Of a DNA stretch of 61,443 nt, positions 36,455 through 46,449 are shown piece after piece. Below the pieces are notes generated by a model. It had not been told where the DNA came from. It did not search any database and saw nothing but the letters and a program-made list of their open reading frames with translations. Source of the stretch: Mycobacterium sp. (GTDB taxonomy: Bacteria > Actinomycetota > Actinomycetes > Mycobacteriales > Mycobacteriaceae). Position 1 is the stretch's first letter. The number at the start of each line of letters is the position of its first letter. Made by a program: the position numbers and the translations under genes. The stretch covers positions 1 to 61,443 of the forward strand of contig JAOPWC010000042.1 of NCBI GenBank assembly GCA_025965895.1, given 5' to 3'.

Positions 36455-36608
36455 GACGGGCCCTCCACTCGGCCCCTATTTCGTTGAGGGGCGTCTCCCG
36501 CCATGATCGAAGCTCGTCGGCTGACCCGCTATCCGGCAAAGGGAGATTTGACGTGGCCGTAACACGCCGTAACGCGGGCGTTTCACATAAGCGAACAGGT
36601 AAGCGAAT

Positions 36609-37097
36609 TCAGTGGCTGCTGGACCGGAACCGTTCGACCGACCGCTGCACCTCGGCCTCGGCGTCCTCGCGGCCGACCCAGTCGGCGGCCTTGACGAACT
36701 TGCCGGGCTCGAGGTCCTTGTAATGCACGAAGAAGTGTTTGATCGCGTCGAGTTCGTAGGGCGGCACGTCCCCGATGTCTTCGATGTGGTCCCAGCGCGG
36801 ATCGCCGGCGGGCACGCACAGCACCTTGTCGTCGCCGCCGGCCTCGTCGGTCATCTGAAACATGCCCACCGGCCTGGCTTCGACGACCACGCCGGGGAAG
36901 ACCGACTGCGGCAGCAGTACCAGCGCATCCAGCGGGTCGCCGTCCTCGCCGAGGGTGTCCTCGATGAACCCGTAGTCCGTTGGATACGCCATCGACGTGT
37001 AGAGGTAGCGGTCCAACCGCACCCGGCCCGTCTCGTGGTCGACCTCGTACTTGTTGCGCTGGCCCTTCGGAATCTCGATGGTCACGTCGAATTGCAC
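36609..37097 (-). CDS. ppa: Inorganic pyrophosphatase
   Basis: 162 residues, the same as M. tuberculosis Ppa. Soluble family I enzyme hydrolysing PPi. The metal-binding signature is [10 protein letters not shown], and [13 protein letters not shown] plus [10 protein letters not shown] are conserved. GTG start at 37097 with GAAGGAG about 9 bases upstream. Divergent from the carboxypeptidase gene. Confidence 0.96.
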   Translation of the reverse strand: MQFDVTIEIPKGQRNKYEVDHETGRVRLDRYLYTSMAYPTDYGFIEDTLGEDGDPLDALVLLPQSVFPGVVVEARPVGMFQMTDEAGGDDKVLCVPAGDPRWDHIEDIGDVPPYELDAIKHFFVHYKDLEPGKFVKAADWVGREDAEAEVQRSVERFRSSSH

Positions 37098-37134
37098 GCG
37101 CCGGGCTCCTTCACGATCTTGGATGTCGGGGCCT

Positions 37135-37140
37135 AACCAT
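37135..37140 (-). promoter_or_regulatory. Candidate -10 of ppa
   Basis: TATGGT on the minus strand; predicted start near 37128 gives a leader of about 30 nt that contains the AAGGAG ribosome-binding site. Confidence 0.4.
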
Positions 37141-37150
37141 AGTGGAGCGC

Positions 37151-37156
37151 TACCCT
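37151..37156 (+). promoter_or_regulatory. -10 box for leaderless dacB operon transcript
   Basis: TACCCT ends 7 bases before ATG 37164. Confidence 0.55.
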
Positions 37157-37163
37157 GCACTAC

Positions 37164-38543
37164 ATGCGTCCGAGGCGTTGGCGCCGCTCAAGCCACCTGC
37201 TGATCGCCGCGGTGGTGCTCGTTGTCGTCGCCGTCGCCCTAGCAGTCGCCGCGGTACTCACCGGCGGACGGACCACCGGGGGCGGCACCGCCGTGGCAGC
37301 GGCGCCGGCGCCGGCGACCGCCGACCCCGCCGTCGTGCCGGTGTCGGACACCGCGGAGAAGCCGACGCCCGCCGGCCTGACCGCCGCGCTGGCTCCCGCG
37401 CTGGCGAATCCGGACCTGGGTGCGCTGGGCGGCCGGGTCACCGACGCGCTGACCGAAACGCAGTTGTGGGAGCAGGGTTCCGCCACCCCGATGCAACCGG
37501 CATCCACCAACAAGGTGCTCACCGCGGCGGCCGCGCTGCTGACGTTGAACCGTGACGCGAGGGTCACCACGACGGTCCTGGCCGCGGACCAGCCCGGGGT
37601 GGTGGCGCTCGTCGGCGGCGGCGACCCGACGCTCTCCTCGGCGCCGCCGGGGCAGGACACGCTCTACCGCGGCGCAGCCCGGCTCTGGGACCTCGCCGAC
37701 CAGGTACGACGCAGCGGCGTCACCGTGACGGCGATCCAGGTGGACACGAGCGCATTCGCGGGCCCGTCGATGGCGCCGGGCTGGGATCCGGCTGACATCG
37801 AGGGCGGCGACGTGGCGCCGATCGAGTCGGTGATGCTCGACGCGGGCCGGACGTTGCCGGTGACACCGGAATCTGCCCGGTCGCCCGCCCCGGCGCTGGA
37901 CGCCGGACGCGCGTTGGCCGCCCTGCTCAAGGTGAACCCGCAGGCGGTCAGCGTGGTGACGACTCCGGTGAACGGCCGCCAGATCGCGTCGGTACAATCG
38001 GCACCCCTGATCGAGCGGCTGCGCCAGATGATGAACGAATCCGACAACGTGATGGCCGAGTGCGTCGGGCGCGAGGTTGCCGACGCGACGCATCGTCCCC
38101 GGAGCTTCGGCGGCGCGGTAGATGCCGTCACCAATCGGCTCGGGGCCGCCGAGGTGGATTTGACCGGCGCGACGCTGCTGGACTCCAGCGGGCTCTCGGT
38201 GAACGACCGGCTCACCGCCAAGACACTTGACGACGTGATCGGCGCGGCCGCAGGCCCCGAACAGCCCGCGCTGCGCTCCCTGCTGGACGTGCTGCCGGTG
38301 GCCGGCGGCAGCGGCACGCTGTCGAACCGCTACGTCGACATCCAGACCGACGGTGCCGCCGCAGGGTGGTTGCGGGCCAAGACCGGGTCGCTGACCGGAA
38401 CCAACGCGCTGGCCGGTGTCGTCACCGACGTGGGCGGCCGCGTGCTGACGTTCGCGCTGATCTCCAACAACGCCGGACCCACCGGGCGCACCGCGATCGA
38501 CGACGTGGCCGCCACCCTGCGGTCGTGTGGGTGCGGCTCGTGA
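37164..38543 (+). CDS. dacB: D-alanyl-D-alanine carboxypeptidase/endopeptidase (PBP4 type)
   Basis: 459 residues, Rv3627c type. An N-terminal membrane segment (about 10-33) anchors or exports it. The penicillin-binding triad is complete: SxxK as Ser114-Thr-Asn-Lys117, SDN in the middle, and KTG near residue 408. It trims or cleaves peptidoglycan cross-links outside the membrane. The TGA overlaps the GTG of the zincin gene (GTGA), so both are coupled, and tilS and hpt follow. Confidence 0.92.
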   Translation: MRPRRWRRSSHLLIAAVVLVVVAVALAVAAVLTGGRTTGGGTAVAAAPAPATADPAVVPVSDTAEKPTPAGLTAALAPALANPDLGALGGRVTDALTETQLWEQGSATPMQPASTNKVLTAAAALLTLNRDARVTTTVLAADQPGVVALVGGGDPTLSSAPPGQDTLYRGAARLWDLADQVRRSGVTVTAIQVDTSAFAGPSMAPGWDPADIEGGDVAPIESVMLDAGRTLPVTPESARSPAPALDAGRALAALLKVNPQAVSVVTTPVNGRQIASVQSAPLIERLRQMMNESDNVMAECVGREVADATHRPRSFGGAVDAVTNRLGAAEVDLTGATLLDSSGLSVNDRLTAKTLDDVIGAAAGPEQPALRSLLDVLPVAGGSGTLSNRYVDIQTDGAAAGWLRAKTGSLTGTNALAGVVTDVGGRVLTFALISNNAGPTGRTAIDDVAATLRSCGCGS

Positions 38544-39604
38544 GCACCAACTCCGACACCCACGACTCGCCGTTGACCGTCGGGCGCGCCGTCGACTGGG
38601 ACTTCGCGGCCAGCACCGGCGGATGGCTCGCCCGGTCGGGGCCGCCGTCCACCGACTACACCCAGCGCCAGGTGGTCGAGGAGCTGGCGTCCGCCTCGCG
38701 GCGCGCGGAGGTTCCGGTGCGGGAGGTCACGGGCCTCACCCCCGGGGGCGACGTGCCCGACGCGCTGATCGTCGACCGACAGCACTGGATCCGGCTGGCC
38801 GCCGAGTCGATGCGGGTGATGACGGGCGGCACGGACAAGCCGCGCAGCTTCCTCAGCGGGCGGATCACCGGCGCGCAGACCGGTGCGGTGCTGGCGTTCA
38901 TCTCGTCGGGAATCCTGGGTCAGTACGACCCGTTCGCAGGAGGTGGCGGCAAGCTGCTGCTCGTCTACCCCAACGTGATCGGCGTGGAACGCCAATTACG
39001 GGTGGCGCCAAGCGATTTCCGACTGTGGGTGTGTCTGCACGAAGTCACCCACCGGGTGCAGTTCACCGCCAACCCGTGGCTGGTGGAGCACATGTCCTCG
39101 GCCCTGGGCGTGATCACCGCGGACGGGGGCGAGAACGTGGCCCAGGTGGTCGGCCGTCTCGCGGACTTCGTCCGGGAGCGGCGGGAGGGCGGCGCACCGG
39201 CCGATCCCAACTCCGGCGGAGTTCTCGGTGTGTTGAAGGCGATGCAGTCAGAGCCGCAGCGGCGGGCGCTGGATCAGCTGCTGGTGCTCGGCACGCTGCT
39301 TGAAGGCCACGCCGACCACGTGATGGACGCCGTCGGCCCGGCCGTGGTTCCCACGGTGGGCACGATCCGCAGACGCTTCGACGAACGACGACGGCGCCGG
39401 CAGCCGCCGGTGCAGCGGCTGATTCGCGCGCTGCTGGGTTTCGACGCGAAGCTCAGCCAGTACACCCGGGGCAAGGCGTTCGTAGACCAGGTGGTGTCCC
39501 GGGTCGGGATGGAACGATTCAACGCGATCTGGTCCGGACCGGACACGTTGCCGCTGCCCACCGAGATCGACCAGCCGGCACGATGGATCGATCGGGTCCT
39601 GTAG
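38540..39604 (+). CDS. Zincin-like metalloprotease (DUF2342 family)
   Basis: 354 residues, Rv3626c type. Soluble, no signal peptide. A zinc-binding HEVTH (HExxH) followed by RVQF and a VEHM segment places it in the actinobacterial zincin_2/DUF2342 family, whose substrate is unknown. The GTG start overlaps the dacB stop, and its 3' end overlaps tilS by 22 bases. Confidence 0.85.
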   Translation: MSTNSDTHDSPLTVGRAVDWDFAASTGGWLARSGPPSTDYTQRQVVEELASASRRAEVPVREVTGLTPGGDVPDALIVDRQHWIRLAAESMRVMTGGTDKPRSFLSGRITGAQTGAVLAFISSGILGQYDPFAGGGGKLLLVYPNVIGVERQLRVAPSDFRLWVCLHEVTHRVQFTANPWLVEHMSSALGVITADGGENVAQVVGRLADFVRERREGGAPADPNSGGVLGVLKAMQSEPQRRALDQLLVLGTLLEGHADHVMDAVGPAVVPTVGTIRRRFDERRRRRQPPVQRLIRALLGFDAKLSQYTRGKAFVDQVVSRVGMERFNAIWSGPDTLPLPTEIDQPARWIDRVL

Positions 39605-40545
39605 CCGAACTGCGCCGGGCCGTCCGGAACTTCGCGGTCCGTCACGGCGTCGACGGCGAGCGCTGGTGCGTGGCGCTGTCCGGCGGCCCGGATTCGTTGG
39701 CGCTGACCGCTGTCGCGGTCCGGCTGCGGGCCACGGTCGCGCTGATCGTCGACCACGGACTGCAGGCCGATTCCGCAGCCGTCGCCGAAACCGCGCGCCG
39801 GCAGGCGCTCGAGCTGGGCTGCGCCGACGCGCGGGTGTTGGCCGTCGCCGTCGGGACCGCGGGCGGACCGGAAGCCGCCGCGCGAGAAGCGCGCTACGAG
39901 GCGCTGCGGGCGGCCGGCGGCGGGGCGCCGGTTCTGCTCGGGCACACCCTCGACGATCAGGCCGAAACGGTGCTGCTCGGGCTGGGCCGCGGCTCGGGAG
40001 CCCGCTCGATCGCCGGGATGCGGCCGTATCAGCCGCCATGGTGCCGCCCGTTGCTCGGCGTGCGGCGCGCGGTGACGCATGCCGCCTGCGACCAGCTCGG
40101 GCTGACGCCGTGGCACGACCCCCACAATGTCGACGCGGCCTTCACCAGGTCGCGGCTACGCGTGGAGGTGTTGCCGCTCGTGGAGGAGGTGCTGGGCGGC
40201 GGCGTGGCCGAGGCGCTGGCGCGCACCGCCGCCGCACTTCGGGAGGACTGCGACGCCCTCGACGACCTGGCACTGAGCGAGCTCGCCGCCGCGGTGGCCG
40301 ACGAGGGCCTTGACACCGCCCGGCTCGCTGAACTGCCCGACGCGGTGCGCCGGCGGGTGATCCGAGGATGGTTGTTGGCCAACGGCGCAACGAACCTCAC
40401 CGACAGGCAAATTCGCGGCGTCGACATCCTGGTGACGGCGTGGCGTGGCCAGGGCGGGGTGGCCGTCGGCTCTGCGCTGCGCAGGCAGCGGCTCATCGCG
40501 GCGCGAAGCGACGGGAAGCTCCGGCTTCGCCGTGAACCCGTCTGA
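39583..40545 (+). CDS. tilS: tRNA(Ile)-lysidine synthase
   Basis: 320 residues. The PP-loop SGGPDS (about residues 34-39) activates ATP to modify C34 of the CAU-anticodon tRNA-Ile with lysine. [20 protein letters not shown] and the R.LLGV block are conserved. It lacks the long C-terminal domain of E. coli TilS, which is normal for actinobacteria. The ATG at 39583 is inside the preceding gene. hpt follows, the conserved tilS-hpt(-ftsH) arrangement, with ftsH further along the same strand. Confidence 0.94.
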   Translation: MDRSGPVAELRRAVRNFAVRHGVDGERWCVALSGGPDSLALTAVAVRLRATVALIVDHGLQADSAAVAETARRQALELGCADARVLAVAVGTAGGPEAAAREARYEALRAAGGGAPVLLGHTLDDQAETVLLGLGRGSGARSIAGMRPYQPPWCRPLLGVRRAVTHAACDQLGLTPWHDPHNVDAAFTRSRLRVEVLPLVEEVLGGGVAEALARTAAALREDCDALDDLALSELAAAVADEGLDTARLAELPDAVRRRVIRGWLLANGATNLTDRQIRGVDILVTAWRGQGGVAVGSALRRQRLIAARSDGKLRLRREPV

Positions 40546-40592
40546 GGAGAACCACGGTGGTCTGCGGTGTTCGGACGTGGCACGCTGAGGGC

Positions 40593-41177
40593 GTGCCAGC
40601 GTACTCCGACGCCGAGCTGTACCCGGGCGACATCAAATCGGTGTTGCTCACCGAAGACCAGATACACACCCGGACAGCCGAGCTCGGCGCCCGCATCGGC
40701 GCCCGCTATCGAGAGATCCTCCCGACCGGCGAGGACCTGCTGCTGGTCACCGTGCTCAAAGGCGCGGTCATGTTCGTCACCGACTTGGCGCGGGCGATTC
40801 CGATACCGACTCAGCTGGAGTTCATGGCGGTCAGCTCCTACGGGTCATCGACGTCGTCGTCCGGTGTGGTCCGCATCCTCAAGGACCTCGATCGCGACAT
40901 CAGCGGGCGAGACGTGCTGATCGTCGAGGACATCATCGACTCGGGTCTGACGCTGTCCTGGCTGCTGCGCAACCTCGCCGCCCGGCACCCGCGCTCCCTG
41001 CGAGTGTGCACGCTGCTGCGCAAGCCTGACGCGGCGCGCTCGGCGGTGGGGATCGACTTCGTCGGCTTCGACATCCCCAACGAGTTCGTCGTCGGCTATG
41101 GCCTCGACTATGCCGAGCGCTACCGCGACCTGCCCTTCATCGGCACGCTTGACCCCAGGGTCTACCAGCAGGAGTAG
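40593..41177 (+). CDS. hpt: Hypoxanthine-guanine phosphoribosyltransferase
   Basis: 194 residues from GTG 40593 ([19 protein letters not shown]). The PRPP-binding loop is [25 protein letters not shown] and the C-terminal [16 protein letters not shown] are the usual HPRT elements. It salvages hypoxanthine and guanine to IMP and GMP. The frame is open from GTG 40557, a possible longer N terminus; M. tuberculosis Hpt is also slightly longer. Confidence 0.94.
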   Translation: MPAYSDAELYPGDIKSVLLTEDQIHTRTAELGARIGARYREILPTGEDLLLVTVLKGAVMFVTDLARAIPIPTQLEFMAVSSYGSSTSSSGVVRILKDLDRDISGRDVLIVEDIIDSGLTLSWLLRNLAARHPRSLRVCTLLRKPDAARSAVGIDFVGFDIPNEFVVGYGLDYAERYRDLPFIGTLDPRVYQQE

Positions 41178-43454
41178 GTGCGGGCGCACAATGCGGAGAT
41201 GGTTGAAATTGGCGGCGTCGAGCAGCGCGCCGGGCGCACCGCACTGCGAATCTGCCCGCTGTGCGAAGCCACCTGCGGTCTGACCCTCACGATCGACGGC
41301 ACATCAGGGAATGTCACCGGAGCCCGCGGTGACCGCGAGGACGTCTTCAGCGCCGGCTTCATCTGCCCGAAAGGCGCGAGCTTCGCCGAGCTGGACAACG
41401 ATCCGGACCGGTTGACTCACCCGGTCGTCCGCCGCGACGGCCGGCTGACCCGGGCCACCTGGCACGAGGCGTATGCGGCCGTCGCGGACGGGCTGGGCAG
41501 CGTGCTCGCCGAGCACGGCGGGACATCGGTCGGCGTGTATCTCGGTAACCCGAACGCCCACACGATCGCCGGCTCGCTGTACGCGCCACTGGTGATCCGC
41601 GCGCTCGGCACCCGGCACGTGTACACCGCGAGCACCCTCGACCAGATGCCCAAGCAGGTCGCGTTGGGTTACCTGTTCGGCAACCCGTTCGCGTTCACCG
41701 TGCCGGACCTCGACCGCACCGACTACCTGGTGATCATCGGCGCCAATCCGGTTGTCTCCAACGGCAGTTTGGCGACGGCACCGGACTTTCCGGGCAAGCT
41801 CAAGGCGCTGCGTCGGCGTGGCGGCCGGCTGATCGTCATCGACCCGAATCGCACCCGCACCGCCGAACTGGCCGACAGGCACCTCGCGACGTGGCCCGGC
41901 ACGGACGCGGCGCTTCTGTTCGCGGTCGTGCATGTGCTGTTCGACGAGGATCTGATCTCGCCCGACCTCGGCGGACTGCAGGATCACGTGACCGGTCTGG
42001 CGGAGGTCCGCGCGCTTGCCGACGGCTTCTCGCCGGAAGCCGTGGCGGCGCATTGCGGGCTGCCCGCCGACGAGATCCGGACCCTGGCCCGCGAGATCGC
42101 GGCCGCGCCGTCCGCCGTCGTGTACGGCCGGATCGGCACTACCACAGTCGAATTCGGCACAGTGGGCAGCTGGCTGATCGACGTCATCAACATCCTGACA
42201 GGCAACCTCGACCACCCGGGCGGCGCAATGTTTCCGCTCTCGCCGGTCGCCACGGCGCCTCGCCCGGGGCGCGGGTTTGTCACCGGCCGCTGGCACAGCC
42301 GGGTGTCGGGCCACCCCGAGGCGGCCTCCGAATTGCCCGCGGCCGCACTGGCCGAGGAGATCGACACCCCCGGCGAGGGGCAGATCAAGGCGTTGATCAC
42401 CGTCGCCGGCAACCCGGTCCTGTCCTCGCCGAACGGGGAGCGGCTGGAGCGCGCGCTGGACGGCATCGGGTTCATGGTGAGTGTCGACCCGTACCTCAAC
42501 GAGACGACGCGCCACGCCGACGTGATCCTGCCGCCACCACGGCCGTCGCAGAGCGCGCACTTCGACTTCGCGCTCAACAACCTCGCGGTCCGCAACAACG
42601 CCCGCTACTCGCCGCCGGCACTGCCGCTGACCGACGGCCGGCCCGACGAGTGCGAGATGCTGTCCCGGCTGGCCGTGATCATCTACGGGGCCGGTCCCGA
42701 CGCCGACCCGAGCCTGGCCGACGACCAGGTGATCGCCACCGTGCTGGGGAAAGCGACGCGAGATCCCGACTCACCCGTCGCCGGCCATGCGGTCGACGAG
42801 CTGACCGCGATGCTGCCCGACGGGCCCGGCTATGAGCGGCGCCTCGACATGATGCTGCGCCTCGGGCCCTACGGCGATGCATTCGGAGCCAAGCCCGAAG
42901 GCCTGACACTCGAGCGGCTGAAGGCTCACCCGCACGGCATCGACTTCGGCCCGCTGCAGCCGCGCATCCCCGAGGTGTTGGCCACCCGGTCCGGCACGAT
43001 CGAGCTCGGGCCCGCCGCGCTGATCGCCGACGCCGAACGGCTGCGGGAGTCCCTGGCCAGGGCGGCGGACGACTTCGTGCTGATCGGGCGTCGGCACCTG
43101 CGCTCGAACAACAGCTGGATGCACAACCTGCCTGCCCTGTCCGGCGGCACGAACCGCTGCACACTGCAGATCCACCCCGACGACGCCAGGCGGCTGGGCT
43201 TGGTCGACACCGCGGTGGTCAAAGGCCTCGGGGGCGAAGTGCGCGTCCCGGTGGAGATCACGGCCAACATCAGACCCGGCGTGGTCTCGCTGCCGCACGG
43301 TTGGGGCCACGACCTTCCGGACACCAAGCTGGCGGTCGCCTCGCAAGATCCGGGCGTCAACGTCAACAAGCTCAACGACGGCCGCAACCTGGATCCGTTG
43401 TCCGGCACTGCCGTGCTCAACGGGATTCCGGTGGACATCGCGCCCGCCGACTGA
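41178..43454 (+). CDS. Molybdopterin oxidoreductase (formate dehydrogenase/nitrate reductase-like catalytic subunit)
   Basis: 758 residues. The N-terminal [4Fe-4S] site is C26-x2-C29-x3-C33 with Cys63 in FICPKG. Then come the bis-MGD domains (GRLTRATWHEAYAAVA, VIIGANPVVSNG, IDPNRTRTAELAD, ADVILPP) and the C-terminal MopB domain (NSWMHNLPALSGG, LPHGWGH). No twin-arginine signal, so it is cytosolic. The molybdenum ligand position reads S/T-rich (TASTLDQMPK) rather than an obvious Cys or Sec. Electron acceptor and substrate are unknown, and no partner subunits adjoin. It begins directly after the hpt stop (GTG 41178; ATG 41199 is an alternative). I do not recall it at this place in M. tuberculosis. 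Confidence 0.85.
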   Translation: MRAHNAEMVEIGGVEQRAGRTALRICPLCEATCGLTLTIDGTSGNVTGARGDREDVFSAGFICPKGASFAELDNDPDRLTHPVVRRDGRLTRATWHEAYAAVADGLGSVLAEHGGTSVGVYLGNPNAHTIAGSLYAPLVIRALGTRHVYTASTLDQMPKQVALGYLFGNPFAFTVPDLDRTDYLVIIGANPVVSNGSLATAPDFPGKLKALRRRGGRLIVIDPNRTRTAELADRHLATWPGTDAALLFAVVHVLFDEDLISPDLGGLQDHVTGLAEVRALADGFSPEAVAAHCGLPADEIRTLAREIAAAPSAVVYGRIGTTTVEFGTVGSWLIDVINILTGNLDHPGGAMFPLSPVATAPRPGRGFVTGRWHSRVSGHPEAASELPAAALAEEIDTPGEGQIKALITVAGNPVLSSPNGERLERALDGIGFMVSVDPYLNETTRHADVILPPPRPSQSAHFDFALNNLAVRNNARYSPPALPLTDGRPDECEMLSRLAVIIYGAGPDADPSLADDQVIATVLGKATRDPDSPVAGHAVDELTAMLPDGPGYERRLDMMLRLGPYGDAFGAKPEGLTLERLKAHPHGIDFGPLQPRIPEVLATRSGTIELGPAALIADAERLRESLARAADDFVLIGRRHLRSNNSWMHNLPALSGGTNRCTLQIHPDDARRLGLVDTAVVKGLGGEVRVPVEITANIRPGVVSLPHGWGHDLPDTKLAVASQDPGVNVNKLNDGRNLDPLSGTAVLNGIPVDIAPAD

Positions 43455-43484
43455 ATCGCTGTGCGAGGTGGCTGGCCGAGTTCC

Positions 43485-43523
43485 CCTATCCGAGTTGCCT
43501 ATCCGAGTTGCCTATCCGAGTTC
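43485..43523. repeat. 13-bp tandem repeat (three copies) across the lpqG stop
   Basis: CCTATCCGAGTTG is present three times head to tail (43485-43497, 43498-43510, 43511-43523, the last ending in C instead of G). The third copy overlaps the final codons and stop of lpqG, so slippage here could extend or shift its 3' end. Confidence 0.8.
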
Positions 43524-44222
43524 CCAGACCGCCGTCACGGAGAAGCTGACCGTCTGCTGGCCGGGCTCGAGAGGCACCGGCGCGGCCATCGCCTGGGGCG
43601 CCTGAACCGGCGTCGGGGGGGTCGGCCCGGCCGACTCGGAGATGGAGATGATCTTCCCGAGCTTGAGTCCGGACAGGTGCGCGTACTGCTGGGCGCGGTC
43701 CTCGGCGTCCTGAAACGCCCGGGCGCGTGCGTCCTTGACCAGTTGGGAGTTGTCGTCGATCGCGTAGTTGACCGAGTTGATCCGGGTGGCGTCGCCACCG
43801 TTGCTGACGAGAAGGGCCAGCGCGTTCGACGCCGCGTCCAGCTTGCGGATCTTCACCTCGATCGAGTTGCTGGCCCGATAGCCGACGGGTGAGGTGGTGT
43901 CGGGCCCGGCGAACTGCGGCTGAAGGCTGACCTGGGTGGTGCTGATGTCCTTGCGGTCGACTCCGGCGTTGGCGAGTGCGTTGATGACGGCCTGCTGGCG
44001 CTCGCTGGTCTGGTTCATCGCGGTGGTGGCATCGGGCGCGGCGAATTCGATGGAGACGTTGGCTGTCAGCGTATCGGGGGTGCCACGTACCTGCCCGGCT
44101 CCGACGACGGTGACCTGTCGGCTGTCCTTGCCGGGTTGCTGTGACGTCCCGGCCTTGGATGAATCACACGACGACAGACCGACGACCGCCAGGCAAGAAG
44201 CGGCGAGGAGCACCAGGCGCAT
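43512..44222 (-). CDS. lpqG: Lipoprotein LpqG, SIMPL-domain (DUF541) protein
   Basis: 236 residues. Lipoprotein signal with lipobox VGLSSC, lipidated Cys at about residue 19. The mature part is a SIMPL/DUF541 domain (VTVVGAGQVRGTPDTLTANVSIEF start, QQAVINALANAGV, VNYAIDD, AEDRAQQYAHLSGLKLG). Outer face of the cell membrane, function unknown; M. tuberculosis LpqG is Rv3623. ATG 44222 begins the signal peptide, directly after an AAAGGGGG stretch. A repeat array lies just upstream of the start. The frame stays open further upstream without signal-peptide logic. Confidence 0.85.
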   Translation of the reverse strand: MRLVLLAASCLAVVGLSSCDSSKAGTSQQPGKDSRQVTVVGAGQVRGTPDTLTANVSIEFAAPDATTAMNQTSERQQAVINALANAGVDRKDISTTQVSLQPQFAGPDTTSPVGYRASNSIEVKIRKLDAASNALALLVSNGGDATRINSVNYAIDDNSQLVKDARARAFQDAEDRAQQYAHLSGLKLGKIISISESAGPTPPTPVQAPQAMAAPVPLEPGQQTVSFSVTAVWELG

Positions 44223-44227
44223 CCCCC

Positions 44228-44263
44228 TTTCGCGCCTTTTGCGCCTTTCGCGCCTTTTGCGTC
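44228..44263. repeat. 18-bp tandem repeat in the lpqG leader
   Basis: TTTCGCGCCTTTTGCGCC occurs twice in tandem (44228-44245 and 44246-44263, one mismatch), itself made of 9-base halves. On the lpqG strand it reads as repeated AAAGGCGC blocks ending 6 bases from the start codon, close to the ribosome-binding site. Confidence 0.75.
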
Positions 44264-44332
44264 CAAACGGCGTTCCCGGTTGCTGAACGCGCCGATTCGC
44301 AGCCCTCGCAGCTGTCTGGGCGAACGCCCACA

Positions 44333-45523
44333 TCAGGTCTCCCCTTCCAGCTTCAGCTCGCTGGTGTGCTCGCTGATGGCCTTGATGACGGCTTCCCCGG
44401 CGCGGCCCAGGAGCTCGCCCCGTTTGCCCTGGGCCCAATCGTGCGACGCCCGAGTCGATTCCAGCTCGCGCTTGAAATGCGGAATCACGTGACGGGCGAA
44501 CAGTTCGTAGGACCTGTAGGTCGCTTCCGGTCGTGCCCAGTCGTGGCCGAGCAGCAGAAACGTGCCGAATCCGCCGGACCGGTCGAGCAGATCCTGAATG
44601 TAGGCGATCGCGTCGTCCGGCGTGCCGATGCAGCAATTGCCTTTGGACGCGTAATCCTCGACGAACTCCCGTGGCGACTGCGAGCCTCGCACCTCGTTGG
44701 CCAACGGCACGAAACCCGCCGCCCCGAAATACTTGGCGAAGTCAGCGAGCCCGTACGTGCAGTCGTCGAGGGCTTGGTCGCGGGTGTCGGCCAGGTGCAC
44801 AATCCCGAGCACCCGCCAGTCGCTGCGGTCGGGTTCGTGGCGCCCGGCCCTCTTGGCCTGGTCGACGACGATCTCCCATGCGCTCTCGAGAGCCGCGTAG
44901 CCGCCCGGCACCGACATCGACAGCGACAGCAAAGACGTGCCGAGATTGCCGGCCAGCCGCGGGCCTGACGGAGAAATCATTGCCGCCGTGGATATTTCGG
45001 GGTAGGGCCAGGTGTACGGGCGGATATGCAGTTGGGCGTCACGCAGCGTGAACCAGTCGGAGTGCCGATCGACGCGTTCATCGGGCGGGGCACGAAACAG
45101 CGCGAGGATCGCCTCGAGCGACTCCTGCATCATGCGGCGCTGTTCGACGGGGTCGATGCCCATCATGTAGGCATCGGACGGCAGCGCGCCGGGCCCGGTG
45201 CCAAACATCACCCGTCCACGCGTCAGATGGTCGAGCAGCACCCAACGGTCGGCGACCATCAGCGGGTGGTGGTACGGCAGCGACACCACGCCGGTGCCGA
45301 GCCTGAGGTGTTTGGTGCGTTCGGCCGCGGCGGCGATGAACACCTCCGGACAGGCGATCAATTCGTAGCCGCCCGAGTGGTGCTCACCGAACCACGCCTC
45401 GTCGTAGCCCAGGCGGTCCAGCGCGACAGTGCGTTCGAGGTCGTATTCCAGTGCGACAGTGGGAGATTGGCCCAACGAATGAAACGGCGTGATAAAGACC
45501 CCGAACCGCGGCGGTGCGTTCAC
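44333..45523 (-). CDS. LLM-class flavin-dependent monooxygenase
   Basis: 396 residues, luciferase-like (Rv3618 type). TIM-barrel signatures: FGVFITPFHSLGQ at the start, GYDEAWFGEHHSGGYE, LRLGTGVVSLPYHHPLMVADR, GRVMFGTGPGALPSD. It uses FMN or F420 to oxidise an unknown substrate. The GTG start overlaps the TGA of ephA (GTGA), so the pair is coupled; the frame is open far into ephA but that is shadow sequence. Confidence 0.9.
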   Translation of the reverse strand: MNAPPRFGVFITPFHSLGQSPTVALEYDLERTVALDRLGYDEAWFGEHHSGGYELIACPEVFIAAAAERTKHLRLGTGVVSLPYHHPLMVADRWVLLDHLTRGRVMFGTGPGALPSDAYMMGIDPVEQRRMMQESLEAILALFRAPPDERVDRHSDWFTLRDAQLHIRPYTWPYPEISTAAMISPSGPRLAGNLGTSLLSLSMSVPGGYAALESAWEIVVDQAKRAGRHEPDRSDWRVLGIVHLADTRDQALDDCTYGLADFAKYFGAAGFVPLANEVRGSQSPREFVEDYASKGNCCIGTPDDAIAYIQDLLDRSGGFGTFLLLGHDWARPEATYRSYELFARHVIPHFKRELESTRASHDWAQGKRGELLGRAGEAVIKAISEHTSELKLEGET

Positions 45524-46449
45524 CGCAACTCCAGTGCCGACAAGAAGCTGAGCAGTTCTGCGTTGACATCCTCCGGCCGCTGCTGCTGGATCCAGTGGCC
45601 CGCCCCGTCGATCATCACCTCGCGATAGGGCCCGCTGACGACCTCCGCGGCGCGGTCGCGCCGGGTGAACCGCAGCACCGGGTCGTCGGTGCCGCCGATG
45701 AACAGCGACGGCGCGGTGATGGCGTCGGCGGGGGTGCTCGCGGTGAGCTCCCAGTTGCGGTCGAGGTTGCGGTACCAGTTCAGCGGGCCGGTGAAGCCGG
45801 TACGGGTGAACTGCTCGGTGTAGCGGTCGAGTTCGCGCTGGCTGATCCAGCCGGGCAGGGCCCGCGGTGACGGCGACTCGGCCGGTGGATTGCTCAGCGC
45901 CGTGGCGGGGTCGGTGAACATCCGCCTCACCGTGGTGCCGGGATCGCGGTCGAGGTCGGCGTCGGCGACGCCCGGCTCCTGGAAATAGAGCATGTAGAAG
46001 AAGTGGTCGCCGAACATCCGCTTGAACGCCTGAGTCGGCGGCACCTGAGGCCGTGGGACCGGAGGCACGCTGAGGCCGACGACGGCGGCGACGCGGCCGG
46101 GGTGCAGCAGCGGCGTGTTCCAGGCGACCGTCGCCCCCCAGTCGTGCCCGACGAACACCGCCCGCTCGGCGCCGACGTCGTCGAGCAAACCGACCAAGTC
46201 TGCGGTCAGTGCCGTGATGTCGTAATCCCCGACCGCCGCGGGCCGCGACGAGCCGCCGTAGCCACGTTGATCGGGCGCCAGCACGTGATAGCCGGCCGCG
46301 GCCAACGCCGGGATCTGGTGGCGCCACGAGTAGGCCAGCTCAGGGAAACCGTGGGCCAGAATCACCACCGGCGCGCCGCGCTCACCCGCCTCGAGGACCC
46401 GCAGCCGAACGCCGTTCGTCTCGACTGACCGCTCGGTTGATGTGAGCAC
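45520..46449 (-). CDS. ephA: Epoxide hydrolase EphA
   Basis: 309 residues from GTG 46449, alpha/beta-hydrolase. HGFPELAYSWRHQ carries the HGxP oxyanion motif at 33-36. Nucleophile Asp103 lies in GHDWGATVAW. The charge-relay Asp is in GGTDDPVL and the His in GAGHW. Close to M. tuberculosis EphA (Rv3617), which likewise precedes the monooxygenase. Cytosolic; hydrates epoxides, possibly of lipid origin. Upstream in-frame sequence to 46686 is not protein-like. Confidence 0.9.
   Translation of the reverse strand: MLTSTERSVETNGVRLRVLEAGERGAPVVILAHGFPELAYSWRHQIPALAAAGYHVLAPDQRGYGGSSRPAAVGDYDITALTADLVGLLDDVGAERAVFVGHDWGATVAWNTPLLHPGRVAAVVGLSVPPVPRPQVPPTQAFKRMFGDHFFYMLYFQEPGVADADLDRDPGTTVRRMFTDPATALSNPPAESPSPRALPGWISQRELDRYTEQFTRTGFTGPLNWYRNLDRNWELTASTPADAITAPSLFIGGTDDPVLRFTRRDRAAEVVSGPYREVMIDGAGHWIQQQRPEDVNAELLSFLSALELR

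Noticed and set aside
44333..46327. Apparent 664-residue fusion of the LLM monooxygenase with upstream sequence
   Set aside because: The upstream part overlaps ephA in another frame and is Arg/Gly-rich noise; the GTGA junction at 45520-45523 marks the true start.
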